The notes beneath the pieces were generated by a model. That model searched no databases, was not told where the DNA came from, and saw only the letters and a program-made list of their open reading frames with translations. Made by a program: the position numbers and the translations under genes. Below are positions 1 through 8,780 of a stretch of 64,000 bases of DNA, one piece after another. This DNA is from JBDHXE01 sp035445085 (lineage in GTDB: Bacteria; Bacteroidota; Ignavibacteria; Kapaibacteriales; UBA2268). The stretch covers positions 1 through 64,000 of the forward strand of contig DAOMQA010000009.1 of assembly GCA_035445085.1 (NCBI GenBank), read 5' to 3'. Position 1 is the first letter of the stretch. Every line of letters begins with the position of its first letter.

Positions 1-462
1 AAAATAAATAAAAAAGAATGAAATAGAATTATTTATAACGCTTTTATTTATCAGATTGATTTACTTTCATTACTTTTGAGATTATTCTTTCGCCCCCCCA
101 GTGCCAACCAAGTATGAATTTGCACTAAATACACTGAAGCAACATTCAGAATCACTAACAGAGGGTAGTTTAAGAAAAGTATTAAATAAGATGCAAGTTA
201 GCTTGATAGAACAAGATAAATAAAAATATTATCTTTGTTCAATAAACGAAACTTTTAAAAATTACCCAACTTATTAGCTAAGTCATATATAATCAATTTC
301 TTATAAGAAATTTTTGTAGCAAGAGAGTAAAATCGCTAACTCTGTATAAATCACTGTCTTATTTCAACACGGTGATAAAGTAAAGAAAAAAGTCTAAAAC
401 CAATTACTTTAAGTTTTAGACTCTTCTATCTACTGCTCCTCTTATAATCTTGAGGATTGTAA
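1..462. other. Left-edge region without a recognisable gene
   Basis: About 460 bases with no convincing gene. The only open frame of note runs on the plus strand from about 80 to 223 (48 codons, no ATG near its beginning, GTG at 101), directly after a run of seven C at 93-99. It looks like a possible tail of a decayed gene, but I recognise no family. The right part (391-422) holds the terminator of the minus-strand gene next door. Confidence 0.5.
391..422 (-). terminator. Rho-independent terminator of the Ser/Arg-rich protein gene
   Basis: Perfect 10-bp inverted repeat (391-400 with 413-422, 12-nt loop). Read on the minus strand it lies about 40 nt after the stop codon at 463 and is followed by a T-rich run (complement of the A-rich 383-390). 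Confidence 0.75.
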
Positions 463-1161
463 CTATATGAACGAGCTTCTATCTCTTATTTGATTTTTAG
501 CTCTTTTATTTCTAATATATCCTTTAATGATATAAACTACCACTACAATAGCTATCAACAACAGAAGGAATTTTGTAAAACTAAATGTTGGAGGATATAC
601 ATCCACCGAGCCATCAGTGTTTTCTACATATACAGGTCTTGAATATAATAAAGAAGGTGCCATCATCCACCAACTCATATTCCCCATCATATAGCCCATC
701 ATTAAAGAGCTTGAAAAGCCACCATAGTCATTAACGCGGTAATTCATTTGTTGCCCTAAGCCATTTTTAGAACTGATTGTTTCTGTTTTGCGTGGAACTC
801 CATACTTTGCACTTGCGTGCTCGCGCGAAATTCTATTACCGCCAAAACTTGGTGATTTAGCGGGGTTTCTTGGTAATGCAGAGGCACTACTTCTTGACGA
901 GCTACGCGATGAACTACTTGAAGACCGGGACGATGAGCCTCTTGAGGATCTTGACCTACCAAATGAACCGCGCCCTCCGCCTCCACGCCGTGCTTCTAGA
1001 AATTCATTAAATCTAAATTTGCCATCAAAATTGATTATTTTTTCAAGATTGATACTTAAATCTAAATTAATATTCTTTACTCCCAATGACTTAGACTCTT
1101 GGTGAGAGGCTAAAAAAATAATACATAATGCACTTAATAAATATAATATTTTATTTCTCAT
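463..1161 (-). CDS. Ser/Arg/Gly-rich secreted protein with C-terminal membrane segment, unknown function
   Basis: 232 aa. Residues 1-20 are a hydrophobic signal-peptide-like start. Residues about 58-95 are a low-complexity tract of Gly, Arg and Ser (GGGGRGSFGRSRSSRG and on). Near residue 150 there is a Met/Trp-rich stretch (MMGYMMGNMSWWMM). One transmembrane helix (FLLLLIAIVVVVYII) lies near the C-terminus, followed by a basic tail. I recognise no enzyme family. It starts 2 bp after the stop of the 157-aa gene at 1164-1637, so the two are very probably co-transcribed, and a clear terminator follows. It is likely an envelope-anchored protein with a disordered basic linker. Confidence 0.75.
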   Translation of the reverse strand: MRNKILYLLSALCIIFLASHQESKSLGVKNINLDLSINLEKIINFDGKFRFNEFLEARRGGGGRGSFGRSRSSRGSSSRSSSSSSRSSSRSSASALPRNPAKSPSFGGNRISREHASAKYGVPRKTETISSKNGLGQQMNYRVNDYGGFSSSLMMGYMMGNMSWWMMAPSLLYSRPVYVENTDGSVDVYPPTFSFTKFLLLLIAIVVVVYIIKGYIRNKRAKNQIRDRSSFI

Positions 1162-1163
1162 TT

Positions 1164-1637
1164 TTAAAAAATCCTTTCTGTTTCTAATGACTCATCTTCA
1201 TTTCTATATGTTATCTCTGCCTTAAATTCCACTGTGTCTGGTATGTTGCTTTTGTTTAGAAGTTTTTTTAGTCCACCTGCATTTTCAGTTGCTTTGATAT
1301 GCAACATTACACTAACTATTCCATCTTGTTGCTCATCATTTCTATATACATAGGTGTCGTCAATATAGCCTTCACTTTCTACAGTGAAAAGTTGCAAAGC
1401 GCGTGCCTCCTCTTCGGTAAAAGCAGGTTCGCATACTCTAATATTGTCTAAATAATCTAAAAATACACTTTTGGTATAGATTTGTTTGTTTGTACCTTCG
1501 TATTGTATGATTGCGTCGAAGGTGCCATCTTCATCTAAATTAAGGAATAGCTCTTTGATCCCTGCAATTTGCTCTCCATTATAATATACCGCTGTTTTTT
1601 CTAATCTACCGTTGCTTTCTATTGATAAAGTTGCCAT
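1164..1637 (-). CDS. Hypothetical protein with an internal duplication
   Basis: 157 aa, no signal peptide or membrane segment, acidic. The two halves resemble each other: residues about 4-58 and 85-157 share a pattern ES-G----T-VY-N-EQ--GI----L-I, then I-Y and a final F. This suggests two copies of a small beta-rich domain. The family is unknown. It lies immediately upstream of, and is probably co-transcribed with, the Ser/Arg-rich membrane protein, so the two may act together; that is inference from spacing only. Confidence 0.7.
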   Translation of the reverse strand: MATLSIESNGRLEKTAVYYNGEQIAGIKELFLNLDEDGTFDAIIQYEGTNKQIYTKSVFLDYLDNIRVCEPAFTEEEARALQLFTVESEGYIDDTYVYRNDEQQDGIVSVMLHIKATENAGGLKKLLNKSNIPDTVEFKAEITYRNEDESLETERIF

Positions 1638-1685
1638 ATTAATTATTATTATATTAAAAAGTTTAATATTTTTGACGTTATATTT

Positions 1686-1693
1686 TAATTTTG
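1686..1693 (+). promoter_or_regulatory. Candidate Bacteroidota -7 element for waaA
   Basis: TAATTTTG matches TAnnTTTG and lies 10 nt before the ATG at 1704, which would give a very short leader. No well-spaced -33 TTG was found. Confidence 0.35.
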
Positions 1694-1703
1694 TTGTAAA
1701 ATC

Positions 1704-2984
1704 ATGCTTACCTTGTATAAAATAATATATAACAATCTCTTTATTCCATTGCTTAGATTGTTTATTGATAAAAATTTAAAATCAAAAAATATTGATAGAA
1801 ATTTATCAATAAATGTTCTTTATCAAGAACTAAGTAATATAAATAACGAGAAAAAAAGAATTTGGTTTCATGCTTCTTCTATGGGCGAGTTTGAGCAAGC
1901 CAAACCTATAATAGAAGCTCTAAAAGAAATCGATAGTAATCTAATAATTATATGTACTTTTTTTTCCCCATCAGGATATGAAAATCAGAAAGATTATAAA
2001 TATGCTGATTTTACTTCTTATATTATATATGATAATAAAAGGAAGGTGGAGGAATTTGTAGAGAAGATCAAACCAGATATAGCTATATTCGTTCGCTACG
2101 ATTTGTGGATAAATATACTAAATACGCTAAAGATAAATAATATCAAAACAGTTCTTATAAATGCAACTATACCAAGTGTTTATTTTAAGCCATACTATAA
2201 ATTGTTTACTCCATTTTATCAGTATGTATATCAATTTTTTTATGAGATATATTGCTTTAATGCCAATAGCTTAGAGTTTTTTAAGGGCTTAAGACTCCAT
2301 TCAAAGCTAATTCTATCGAGTGATACAAGGTTAGATAGAATATCGAAAGTTGTTAATAATATTAGAAATTCTAAAGCAGAGTTTGAATATCTAAAATCAG
2401 ATAAATGCTTGAATCTAATTGTTGGATCTTCATGGGAATACGACGAGAATTTGATAATTGAAGCTGTGCAGCAAATCAACAGAGATAAGTTCAAAGTTAG
2501 AATAATTTTTGTGCCACATAAGCCCAATAAAGAGAATGTTAATAGACTGAAATCGCAACTTGGCAGTTCTATATTATATAGCCAATTAGAGGCAAAAAAA
2601 GCGAGTGATATTAATGTAATACAAAATTCGCATATTATTATTGATAAGATAGGGATATTGTTAAAATTATACTCTATTGCGGATATTGCTTATGTTGGTT
2701 GTGGGTTTGGAGATGGTGTACATAGCACGGCGGAACCTGCAGGCTACGGGCTACCCATTATTAGTGGACCTAATATTAAAAAATCTCCGGATGCTGTTGA
2801 ATTAAATAAATTAGGGGCTTTAATGGTAATAAATAATGTTGCCGAATTAGTAGAGTGCATAAATATATTAATAGAAAACCAGTCCTATTACTCAAATGCT
2901 TCACTACAAAGTTTTGAATATATTAACAAAAATATTGGTTCAACCGAAGTCATTACAAATAGAATTATTGAATTAATCAAGTAA
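1704..2984 (+). CDS. waaA: 3-deoxy-D-manno-octulosonic acid (Kdo) transferase
   Basis: 426 aa, the usual length for WaaA/KdtA. This GT30 enzyme moves Kdo from CMP-Kdo to lipid A precursor at the inner face of the cytoplasmic membrane. The N-terminal hydrophobic stretch is the membrane anchor. HASSMGEFEQAKP (residues 56-68) is the family hallmark and contains the catalytic Glu (E62). The C-terminal GT-B half has the nucleotide-sugar motif YVGCGFGDGVHSTAEPAGYG. It shows that the cell makes an LPS-type outer membrane. It is a single-gene unit with acpS about 110 bp downstream. Confidence 0.95.
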   Translation: MLTLYKIIYNNLFIPLLRLFIDKNLKSKNIDRNLSINVLYQELSNINNEKKRIWFHASSMGEFEQAKPIIEALKEIDSNLIIICTFFSPSGYENQKDYKYADFTSYIIYDNKRKVEEFVEKIKPDIAIFVRYDLWINILNTLKINNIKTVLINATIPSVYFKPYYKLFTPFYQYVYQFFYEIYCFNANSLEFFKGLRLHSKLILSSDTRLDRISKVVNNIRNSKAEFEYLKSDKCLNLIVGSSWEYDENLIIEAVQQINRDKFKVRIIFVPHKPNKENVNRLKSQLGSSILYSQLEAKKASDINVIQNSHIIIDKIGILLKLYSIADIAYVGCGFGDGVHSTAEPAGYGLPIISGPNIKKSPDAVELNKLGALMVINNVAELVECINILIENQSYYSNASLQSFEYINKNIGSTEVITNRIIELIK

Positions 2985-3097
2985 AATTATGCAATAAGTA
3001 ACCATAATAAGCTGATTGTAATAATAATTTAGATTGTTAATAGTTTTATAATATAATAAATCAAAAAAGTATGGAATTTGTAGTAAAAAGGTAAGTA

Positions 3098-3472
3098 ATG
3101 ATTGTTGGAATAGGGACGGATATAATTGAGACTGAAAGAATAAAAAAAGCTATCGAAGAATATGGTCTTAGGTTTTTAGATAGATTATATACAAAAGATG
3201 AGCAAAACTATTGCGAGTCATTTAATGACACAAAATGGGTGCATTATGCTGTTAGGTTTGCAGCAAAAGAATCATTTAGTAAGGCGATAGGCACAGGAAT
3301 AACAAAAGAATTTAAATTTAAAGAAATAGCTATACTTAACGAAGAATCTGGTAAACCTTATATAGTTTTAAGTGGGGGCTTGTTAGATAAATATGGTAAG
3401 CTCAAATCACATATTTCTTTATCTCACACAGATAATAATAGTCAAGCTTTTGTTATCTTAGAAAACTCTTAG
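3098..3472 (+). CDS. acpS: Holo-[acyl-carrier-protein] synthase
   Basis: 124 aa, typical for AcpS. It transfers 4'-phosphopantetheine from CoA to apo-ACP for fatty acid synthesis. The metal ligands are in their canonical places: D8 in GIGTDIIE and E58 in RFAAKESFSKA. The ATG follows an AAGG-type ribosome binding site. The next gene, a SemiSWEET, begins about 70 bp after its stop and may be in the same transcript. Confidence 0.95.
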   Translation: MIVGIGTDIIETERIKKAIEEYGLRFLDRLYTKDEQNYCESFNDTKWVHYAVRFAAKESFSKAIGTGITKEFKFKEIAILNEESGKPYIVLSGGLLDKYGKLKSHISLSHTDNNSQAFVILENS

Positions 3473-3485
3473 AAAGGAGAAGGAA

Positions 3486-3536
3486 ATGCTTATTTTGTAT
3501 TGTGTAGTATTTCATTATTTAAAATTAAAACAATAA
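3486..3536 (+). CDS. Possible 16-codon leader ORF before the SemiSWEET gene
   Basis: A strong purine-rich Shine-Dalgarno (AAAGGAGAAGG, about 3473-3483) sits just before ATG 3486. That ATG opens only 16 codons (MLILYCVVFHYLKLKQ) and ends 5 bp before the ATG of the SemiSWEET at 3542. It may be a translated leader that couples translation, or the ribosome site may be a chance remnant. There is no evidence of a function for the peptide. Confidence 0.3.
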   Translation: MLILYCVVFHYLKLKQ

Positions 3537-3541
3537 ATCTT

Positions 3542-3796
3542 ATGGCATACTTTGAGATAGTCGGTTACTTAGCAGCAGTTTTTACAACGTTTTCCTTTGT
3601 GCCACAAGTAATAAAGGTAATGAAGGACAAACAAACAAGAAGCATATCTTTGCCAATGTATATAATTTTTTCAGTTGGTGTCTTGTTGTGGCTTATTTAC
3701 GGTTTGATTCTTAATTCTTTACCCATCATTATAGCAAATCTTTTGACATTAATATTGGCTATAATTATATTGGTGTACAAACTAAAATACAAATAG
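3542..3796 (+). CDS. SemiSWEET (MtN3/PQ-loop) small sugar transporter
   Basis: 84 aa from ATG 3542; a longer TTG start at 3500 is possible but adds an unlikely leader. It shows a single triple-helix bundle: helix 1 with the PQ motif (FSFVPQVIKVMKDKQTRSIS), helix 2 (MYIIFSVGVLLWLIYG) and helix 3 (IIIANLLTLILAIIILVY). The length, PQ motif and W-LIYG segment fit bacterial SemiSWEETs, which dimerise to move sugars such as sucrose or glucose. The substrate cannot be read from sequence. It converges on the methyltransferase gene with a 7-bp gap. Confidence 0.88.
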   Translation: MAYFEIVGYLAAVFTTFSFVPQVIKVMKDKQTRSISLPMYIIFSVGVLLWLIYGLILNSLPIIIANLLTLILAIIILVYKLKYK

Positions 3797-3803
3797 TATT
3801 ATC

Positions 3804-4547
3804 TTAATTCTTTATTTTGAGTAATATTTTTTTAATTAAATTGTAACAATCTTGTCCTATAGATTGATTTAAATATAATTGGTCAAATGAGACTGTATTG
3901 CTATTTGTTCCTGCTTTCCTTACCCAAGCCCATCTATTTTTGATACTGCTTATTTTATAATCTTGATGCTGTGCTACCAAATATTTTAGCACTAATTCTA
4001 TTTGAGGTCTATTTTTTTCGTCTTCTGCCATAGCTTTAACGAAATTACTGCCACTCAAGCCCTTGCTTTTGGCAAAAGTCCAGTCAATATCGTCAAAAAG
4101 AATATATGAGCCTTCTTTTAGTATCTTGTCTACTAAGAAAAAAGCGAACCCATCGGTTTCCCAGCTATGAGCGCCGTCAATAAAGCAGAAATCAAAAATA
4201 TCAGAATGCTTACTTTTATTATTTTCAATGATTTTCATTAATTCCCAATTGTAACTTGAATTAGCGAAAATAGGATTTATATACTGGTTTAAGCCTATTT
4301 GCTCTGCAAGTTCAATTAATGTAGGACTTGCTTGCTTCGCAGTTAAATTATCGATAGTTGTAATTGTGCCGTAGCCAATTTCGTCTAAGGCAGCTGCCAT
4401 ATATAAGGTTGAAACACCATGCTGGAAGCCAAGTTCTAAGATATTTTGCAGTTTATTTTCTAATACAAAATTATATAAAACTATACCATCATTAGGGGGA
4501 GTATGAGGTATATCTTTAAGAACGTCTTTTATTATAGCAAATTTCAT
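3804..4547 (-). CDS. Class I SAM-dependent methyltransferase (Methyltransf_24-like)
   Basis: 247 aa, no signal peptide. The Rossmann motif I (ILELGFQHGVSTLYMA, residues about 36-51), an acidic residue after beta-2 (ITTIDN) and the later FCFIDGAHSWE with LFDDIDW fit O-methyltransferases of the Methyltransf_24 group, which often act on sugars or small acceptors. The acceptor is unknown. It is the last gene of the mraY-purK unit and starts one base after the purK stop codon. Confidence 0.75.
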   Translation of the reverse strand: MKFAIIKDVLKDIPHTPPNDGIVLYNFVLENKLQNILELGFQHGVSTLYMAAALDEIGYGTITTIDNLTAKQASPTLIELAEQIGLNQYINPIFANSSYNWELMKIIENNKSKHSDIFDFCFIDGAHSWETDGFAFFLVDKILKEGSYILFDDIDWTFAKSKGLSGSNFVKAMAEDEKNRPQIELVLKYLVAQHQDYKISSIKNRWAWVRKAGTNSNTVSFDQLYLNQSIGQDCYNLIKKILLKIKN

Positions 4548-4548
4548 A

Positions 4549-5712
4549 TTACCAGATAATTGAATGAGCGGCAGTTTTTGCGTAATCGTGCGCCTCTACG
4601 GTTGAATTAGCGATGGCTGTAATATGACCCATTTTTCTACCTATTCTTGATGTCTTTTTGTTATATAAATGCAACGATATTTTTTTGTTTGTTAGTAGCT
4701 TGTTTATATCCTTAGGCACGCCACTACCTGTACGTTCTCCTAGTAAGTTAATCATACAAGCGCCACCACTAATTAAATCGGCAGAGCCTAACGGCAAATT
4801 ACATACAGCTCTGATAGCGTTCTCAAATTGCGAAGTATAGCACGCCTCAATAGAATAATGTCCAGAATTATGCGGTCTTGGTGCAATTTCATTTAATAAT
4901 ATTGTACCTTGTTCGGTTAAGAACATTTCTACACCAAATACGCCTATTCCTTGTATTGATTTAACGGCTTTTAGTGCGATTTCTTGGGCCTCAATCCTTA
5001 ATGTTTCGTCTATATTAGCTGGTGCAATAACTTCGTGGCAAATATGGTTTTGTTGAATAGTTTCTACCGTTGGATACATAACTGTTTCGCCGCTTAAGTT
5101 ATGTGCTATCATTACGGCTAATTCTTTAGTAAATTTAACAAAAGATTCTGCCATCAATATTTTACCAGTTTTATCTTTATGAAATTTATCGTAGGCTGCA
5201 AACGCATCTTGCTCATTATGTATAGTAGCATTACCATAACCATCATAGCCGTATTTCCTAACCTTCATAATATATGGATAGCCAAATTCTCTAGCAAAAT
5301 TTACGGCATCGTCTTTAGAGTTAATTTCCTTAAAATTAGGAACAGGCAATCCGTTTGCAGCAAATACTGTCTTTTGAATAAACTTATCTTGCACTAATTC
5401 CATTGTTGCTGGGCTTGGAAATACAGTTCTTTTTTGCTGGATATATCTTAAGATTTCTGGGTCAATAAATTCATTTTCTAAAGTAATTATATCCGAGATT
5501 TCTATAAAATTATCTAATTCCTCTTTATTATTCCATCCTTTTATAAAGTCTAATTTAGTCATATCACCAGCAGGGCTATCGGTTTGGCTTTCTATGACTG
5601 CAACGTTTAAACCCATTCTATAAGCATCAGAAGCAAGCATTTTTGCCAGTTGCCCAGCACCTAAAATCCCTAATGTGAAAGTTTTATCTTGATGGTAAAT
5701 TGATTTTAACAT
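4549..5712 (-). CDS. purK: 5-(carboxyamino)imidazole ribonucleotide synthase
   Basis: 387 aa from ATG at 5712; an upstream TTG-type extension would overlap mraY and is less likely, and AAGGAA precedes the ATG. It is an ATP-grasp enzyme that carboxylates AIR to N5-CAIR in purine synthesis. The N-terminal LGILGAGQLAKML is the PurK pre-ATP-grasp hallmark. Later motifs LNEIAPRPHNSGH and EACYTSQFE are typical of PurK substrate and ATP binding. Its usual partner PurE is not in the window. It lies 13 bp downstream of mraY and 1 bp before the methyltransferase. Confidence 0.95.
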   Translation of the reverse strand: MLKSIYHQDKTFTLGILGAGQLAKMLASDAYRMGLNVAVIESQTDSPAGDMTKLDFIKGWNNKEELDNFIEISDIITLENEFIDPEILRYIQQKRTVFPSPATMELVQDKFIQKTVFAANGLPVPNFKEINSKDDAVNFAREFGYPYIMKVRKYGYDGYGNATIHNEQDAFAAYDKFHKDKTGKILMAESFVKFTKELAVMIAHNLSGETVMYPTVETIQQNHICHEVIAPANIDETLRIEAQEIALKAVKSIQGIGVFGVEMFLTEQGTILLNEIAPRPHNSGHYSIEACYTSQFENAIRAVCNLPLGSADLISGGACMINLLGERTGSGVPKDINKLLTNKKISLHLYNKKTSRIGRKMGHITAIANSTVEAHDYAKTAAHSIIW

Positions 5713-5725
5713 TTTTATAAGTTCC

Positions 5726-6856
5726 TTATCTAATCTTAAAAGTAGCAATTGTAATGATTGCCAAAATGATAGCTATTATATAAAAGCGTGTTACTATTTT
5801 CGCTTCGTGCCAGCCAGATTTTTCAAAATGGTGATGTATGGGCGACATTTTGAAAAGTCGTCTACCTTCTCCATATTTTTTCTTTGTATATTTAAAATAT
5901 GATACCTGTATGATTACCGATACTGTTTCAGCAAAGAATATGCCGCCAAGTATAGGTAGTAAGAATTCTTTTTTTAGCAATATTGCTAAAGCTCCGATAG
6001 CTCCGCCTAATGCCAAAGAGCCAGTATCGCCCATAAATACTTGAGCTGGGTACGAATTATACCAAAGGAAACCAAATGACGCTCCTACCATAGCAGCCGC
6101 AAATATAGTTAATTCACCTGAATTTTTTAAATATACAATATTAAGATAATCAGCAAACTTTATATTACCAGTTACATAAGCAATAATCAACAATGCTAAC
6201 GAGGCAATACCCACTGTACCAATTGATAGCCCATCTAAACCATCAGTTAAATTAACAGCGTTAGAAGTAGCCGTTAATATAAATATGATAATAGGGATAT
6301 AAAATATACCAAAGTCAAAGTTAGCATTTTTCTCGAATGGAATAGTAGTTAGCGTATTATAATTATGGAAGTCGTTTGCAAACCAGTCAGGGAAAAAGTA
6401 TATAGTGCAGCCCAAAATAAGCCCTATACCTACTTGTCCTACTATTTTGTATCGTCCAATCAATCCCTTAGGTAATTTTTTTATTACCTTTAGGTAGTCG
6501 TCCAAGAAGCCGACTGCCCCAAGCCAAAGTGTAGTTAAGAAGATTAGTATTATATACGTATTCGTAATATCAGCCCATAATAGGGTTGGAAGCAAAATAG
6601 ATAATAATACAATTATGCCCCCCATTGTTGGTGTACCAGCCTTCAGAGAGTGGTTGCCAACTTGCTGTAATTCTTTTTTAGATTGCTCTCCAATTTGGTG
6701 CTTCTTTAGTATCTTAATGATGAGCGGACCAAAAACAAAGCTTATAAGTAAAGCAGTTATAGTAGCAAGAGCAGATCTAAAAGTAATATATTGGAAGACA
6801 CCAAAGCCTGGTGTTTCAAATAAATTTCTTAGCCATAGCCCAAAATAGTAAAGCAT
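5726..6856 (-). CDS. mraY: Phospho-N-acetylmuramoyl-pentapeptide transferase
   Basis: 376 aa, polytopic with about ten membrane helices. It makes lipid I by joining UDP-MurNAc-pentapeptide to undecaprenyl phosphate. Hallmarks are GTPTMGG near the start, FLDDYLKV with the two catalytic Asp, NAVNLTDGLDGL, FMGDTGSLALGG and the terminal HHHFEKSGWHE. mraY usually sits in the dcw cell-wall cluster; here it heads a short mraY-purK-methyltransferase unit instead, so the dcw cluster is split or this gene has moved. Confidence 0.97.
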   Translation of the reverse strand: MLYYFGLWLRNLFETPGFGVFQYITFRSALATITALLISFVFGPLIIKILKKHQIGEQSKKELQQVGNHSLKAGTPTMGGIIVLLSILLPTLLWADITNTYIILIFLTTLWLGAVGFLDDYLKVIKKLPKGLIGRYKIVGQVGIGLILGCTIYFFPDWFANDFHNYNTLTTIPFEKNANFDFGIFYIPIIIFILTATSNAVNLTDGLDGLSIGTVGIASLALLIIAYVTGNIKFADYLNIVYLKNSGELTIFAAAMVGASFGFLWYNSYPAQVFMGDTGSLALGGAIGALAILLKKEFLLPILGGIFFAETVSVIIQVSYFKYTKKKYGEGRRLFKMSPIHHHFEKSGWHEAKIVTRFYIIAIILAIITIATFKIR

Positions 6857-6882
6857 TTCAGTTTCTTTCGTTTGTTAAAATT

Positions 6883-6890
6883 CAAAAATA
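6883..6890 (-). promoter_or_regulatory. Candidate -7 element for the mraY unit
   Basis: Minus-strand TATTTTTG (TAnnTTTG) 27 nt upstream of the mraY ATG, within the 63-bp gap after the thiamine pyrophosphokinase gene. A -33 element is not clear. Confidence 0.35.
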
Positions 6891-6919
6891 ATAAAGATAA
6901 GTTTATCATATATAAATTA

Positions 6920-7585
6920 TTACTCTAATTGCATTAATTTAGGAAATCTACTTTCAATAAAAAGATAGTATGAACCATAGTTTAATTCTATAACTATTTT
7001 ACTTGATTTGCATTTATTCCTTGCCCCTTCTCGTGCTCCTAAGGCTAATGTTTCATCGCTAAGCTCCCAATATAATCCGTTTGTACTAATATTACAAAGT
7101 GGATTGGGAATAATTGATATTGTTTCGCCTTTTTCAAGATTGATTTCAATAGAGGTATCAATTAAAACCCCGTATCTATTTTTATCATAGATTGTAATTA
7201 CGTCAAAAAGTGCCTGATACTTCATTAAAACACTAAGATTATTTAGAGTGTGTTCTAATTCGCCGCCATGAATGCCGCAAATAATAATACTGTGATAGTT
7301 GTTTTTTTGCAAGTACTTAAATATTTTCTCAAAATCATTAGTTTCTTCGTCGTTATCTTTGATTAACTTAATATTCAATAACTCTCCTTGCGTAATTTGT
7401 AGCGAATCCATATCACCAATTATAATATTGGGTGGGCAATAATTGTGAATCATTCTGTTAGCAGCACCGTCAGCAGCAATTTTGATTGTTCTTTCGCTTA
7501 ATTGAAAAACACTAAAATCAGGTAGATCACCACCTAAAAAAACCGCTACCTTATAGAAAGTATCTGAAAATGTAATTCTTTTCAT
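6920..7585 (-). CDS. Thiamine pyrophosphokinase
   Basis: 221 aa. It transfers pyrophosphate from ATP to thiamine, giving thiamine diphosphate (TPP). Motifs in order are ADGAAN (38-43), GDMDS (57-61), an acidic ETNDFEK (81-87) and GGELEHTLNN (107-116), followed by the C-terminal beta-rich thiamine-binding domain, where NGLYWELSD is typical. The TPP made could serve the E1 2-oxoacid dehydrogenase encoded at 11793-13934. It is a separate minus-strand gene upstream of mraY. Confidence 0.92.
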   Translation of the reverse strand: MKRITFSDTFYKVAVFLGGDLPDFSVFQLSERTIKIAADGAANRMIHNYCPPNIIIGDMDSLQITQGELLNIKLIKDNDEETNDFEKIFKYLQKNNYHSIIICGIHGGELEHTLNNLSVLMKYQALFDVITIYDKNRYGVLIDTSIEINLEKGETISIIPNPLCNISTNGLYWELSDETLALGAREGARNKCKSSKIVIELNYGSYYLFIESRFPKLMQLE

Positions 7586-7669
7586 TATTTATTTTTATTT
7601 CGCACTAATTAACTAAAGCAAAATAATAAAATTCCGATATACTAACTAAGATTATATAAAGGAAAGGAA

Positions 7670-8617
7670 ATGTTAATTAATACTTCTGAAGTTTCTTTCA
7701 AAAGTGATAATGATTCGATTAAACTTAAACACGCTATCGAAAGTGTTAAGTTTTTAATAGATAATCCTATTAGCAAGCCTAATTCAATTTCACCGCAAAA
7801 ATCTGAATTTAAAGATACGACCCAAAATAGCACGTCCGAGAAAGAAAATATAAATTTAGCAACTAAAAAGAAACTGCTAAATCAAATACTTACGGAAGTC
7901 TATAACAATGAATTTGATTCTATTTATTCGCAACGCTTAAATCCAGCGGAACAAAAATCAATTAATGACAACAATATAGAGGCAAACCTTAGAGCAAGCT
8001 ACGAAAGCCAAGACTTATCACCTATAAGCAATATTAGCCAATACAGTGCAAATGGCATAATAAATACTTTAGATAAGAAAGAAATTGGATTTACATTATC
8101 AATGAATATAGAATACGAAAATAGTAGATTAGCTAACTTGCCACAATTTAATTTTGTTACTCATAACAAGCTAATAATTGATTTTGATGATTATGCGGAG
8201 GGTATAATAAACAGCACCCTTAAATTTGAATTACAAAAAGATGGTTTGCTTCAGAAACTACCATTTTTAAAAGATGGGGAAGGAGTATTAACAATAGGCT
8301 CGGAGGAGCAGACTATTAATATACCACAGTATGTTAATAGCGATGGTACTAATAATTTATCTAAGAGTCTCAATAATGTTGCAAATAGAGAGCAAACAGC
8401 TAATTTGCAACATTATACAAATCATTTAAATATTAGTAACTCAATGCCAGTTAATACTGAAAAGGTAGATTCTTACAATGGCTTTAATCTCTTAGCATCA
8501 AAAAAATATAAAAACACTGAACAAGGGATAATAGAGAGCGAAGTGAAAAGCAGTACCTTATTAATTAACAACGAACATCAAGTAATGGCGATTCAACAAC
8601 TCGATTTTTTACTTTAG
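7670..8617 (+). CDS. Hypothetical protein, Asn/Ser-rich
   Basis: 315 aa, no signal peptide, no membrane segment, hydrophilic with many Asn, Ser, Lys and Gln. ATG follows a good AAAGGAAAGGAA ribosome site. The middle (residues about 140-190, with LSMNIEYENSRLANLP and LIIDFDDYAEG) looks like a folded beta region; the rest looks loosely structured. I recognise no family. It stands alone, with intergenic space on both sides, upstream of mlaE. Confidence 0.65.
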   Translation: MLINTSEVSFKSDNDSIKLKHAIESVKFLIDNPISKPNSISPQKSEFKDTTQNSTSEKENINLATKKKLLNQILTEVYNNEFDSIYSQRLNPAEQKSINDNNIEANLRASYESQDLSPISNISQYSANGIINTLDKKEIGFTLSMNIEYENSRLANLPQFNFVTHNKLIIDFDDYAEGIINSTLKFELQKDGLLQKLPFLKDGEGVLTIGSEEQTINIPQYVNSDGTNNLSKSLNNVANREQTANLQHYTNHLNISNSMPVNTEKVDSYNGFNLLASKKYKNTEQGIIESEVKSSTLLINNEHQVMAIQQLDFLL

Positions 8618-8780
8618 CCCATACCCTGTATTTTTTTTGCTCATCAACTTTTATTTGGGAATTTTTGCTATACTTAGGATAGAAAATAATAGATTTTCTA
8701 ATAGCTAATTATATAGTATATAAAAAATTACTTATTAATTAGTAATGCTTGGTAAAATTCTTTATTTTTAATAAAAATGA

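Noticed and set aside
788..1105. 105-aa open frame on the plus strand opposite the Ser/Arg-rich protein gene
   Set aside because: It is an antisense shadow of the low-complexity Ser/Arg/Gly codons; no signal, motif or ribosome site supports it.
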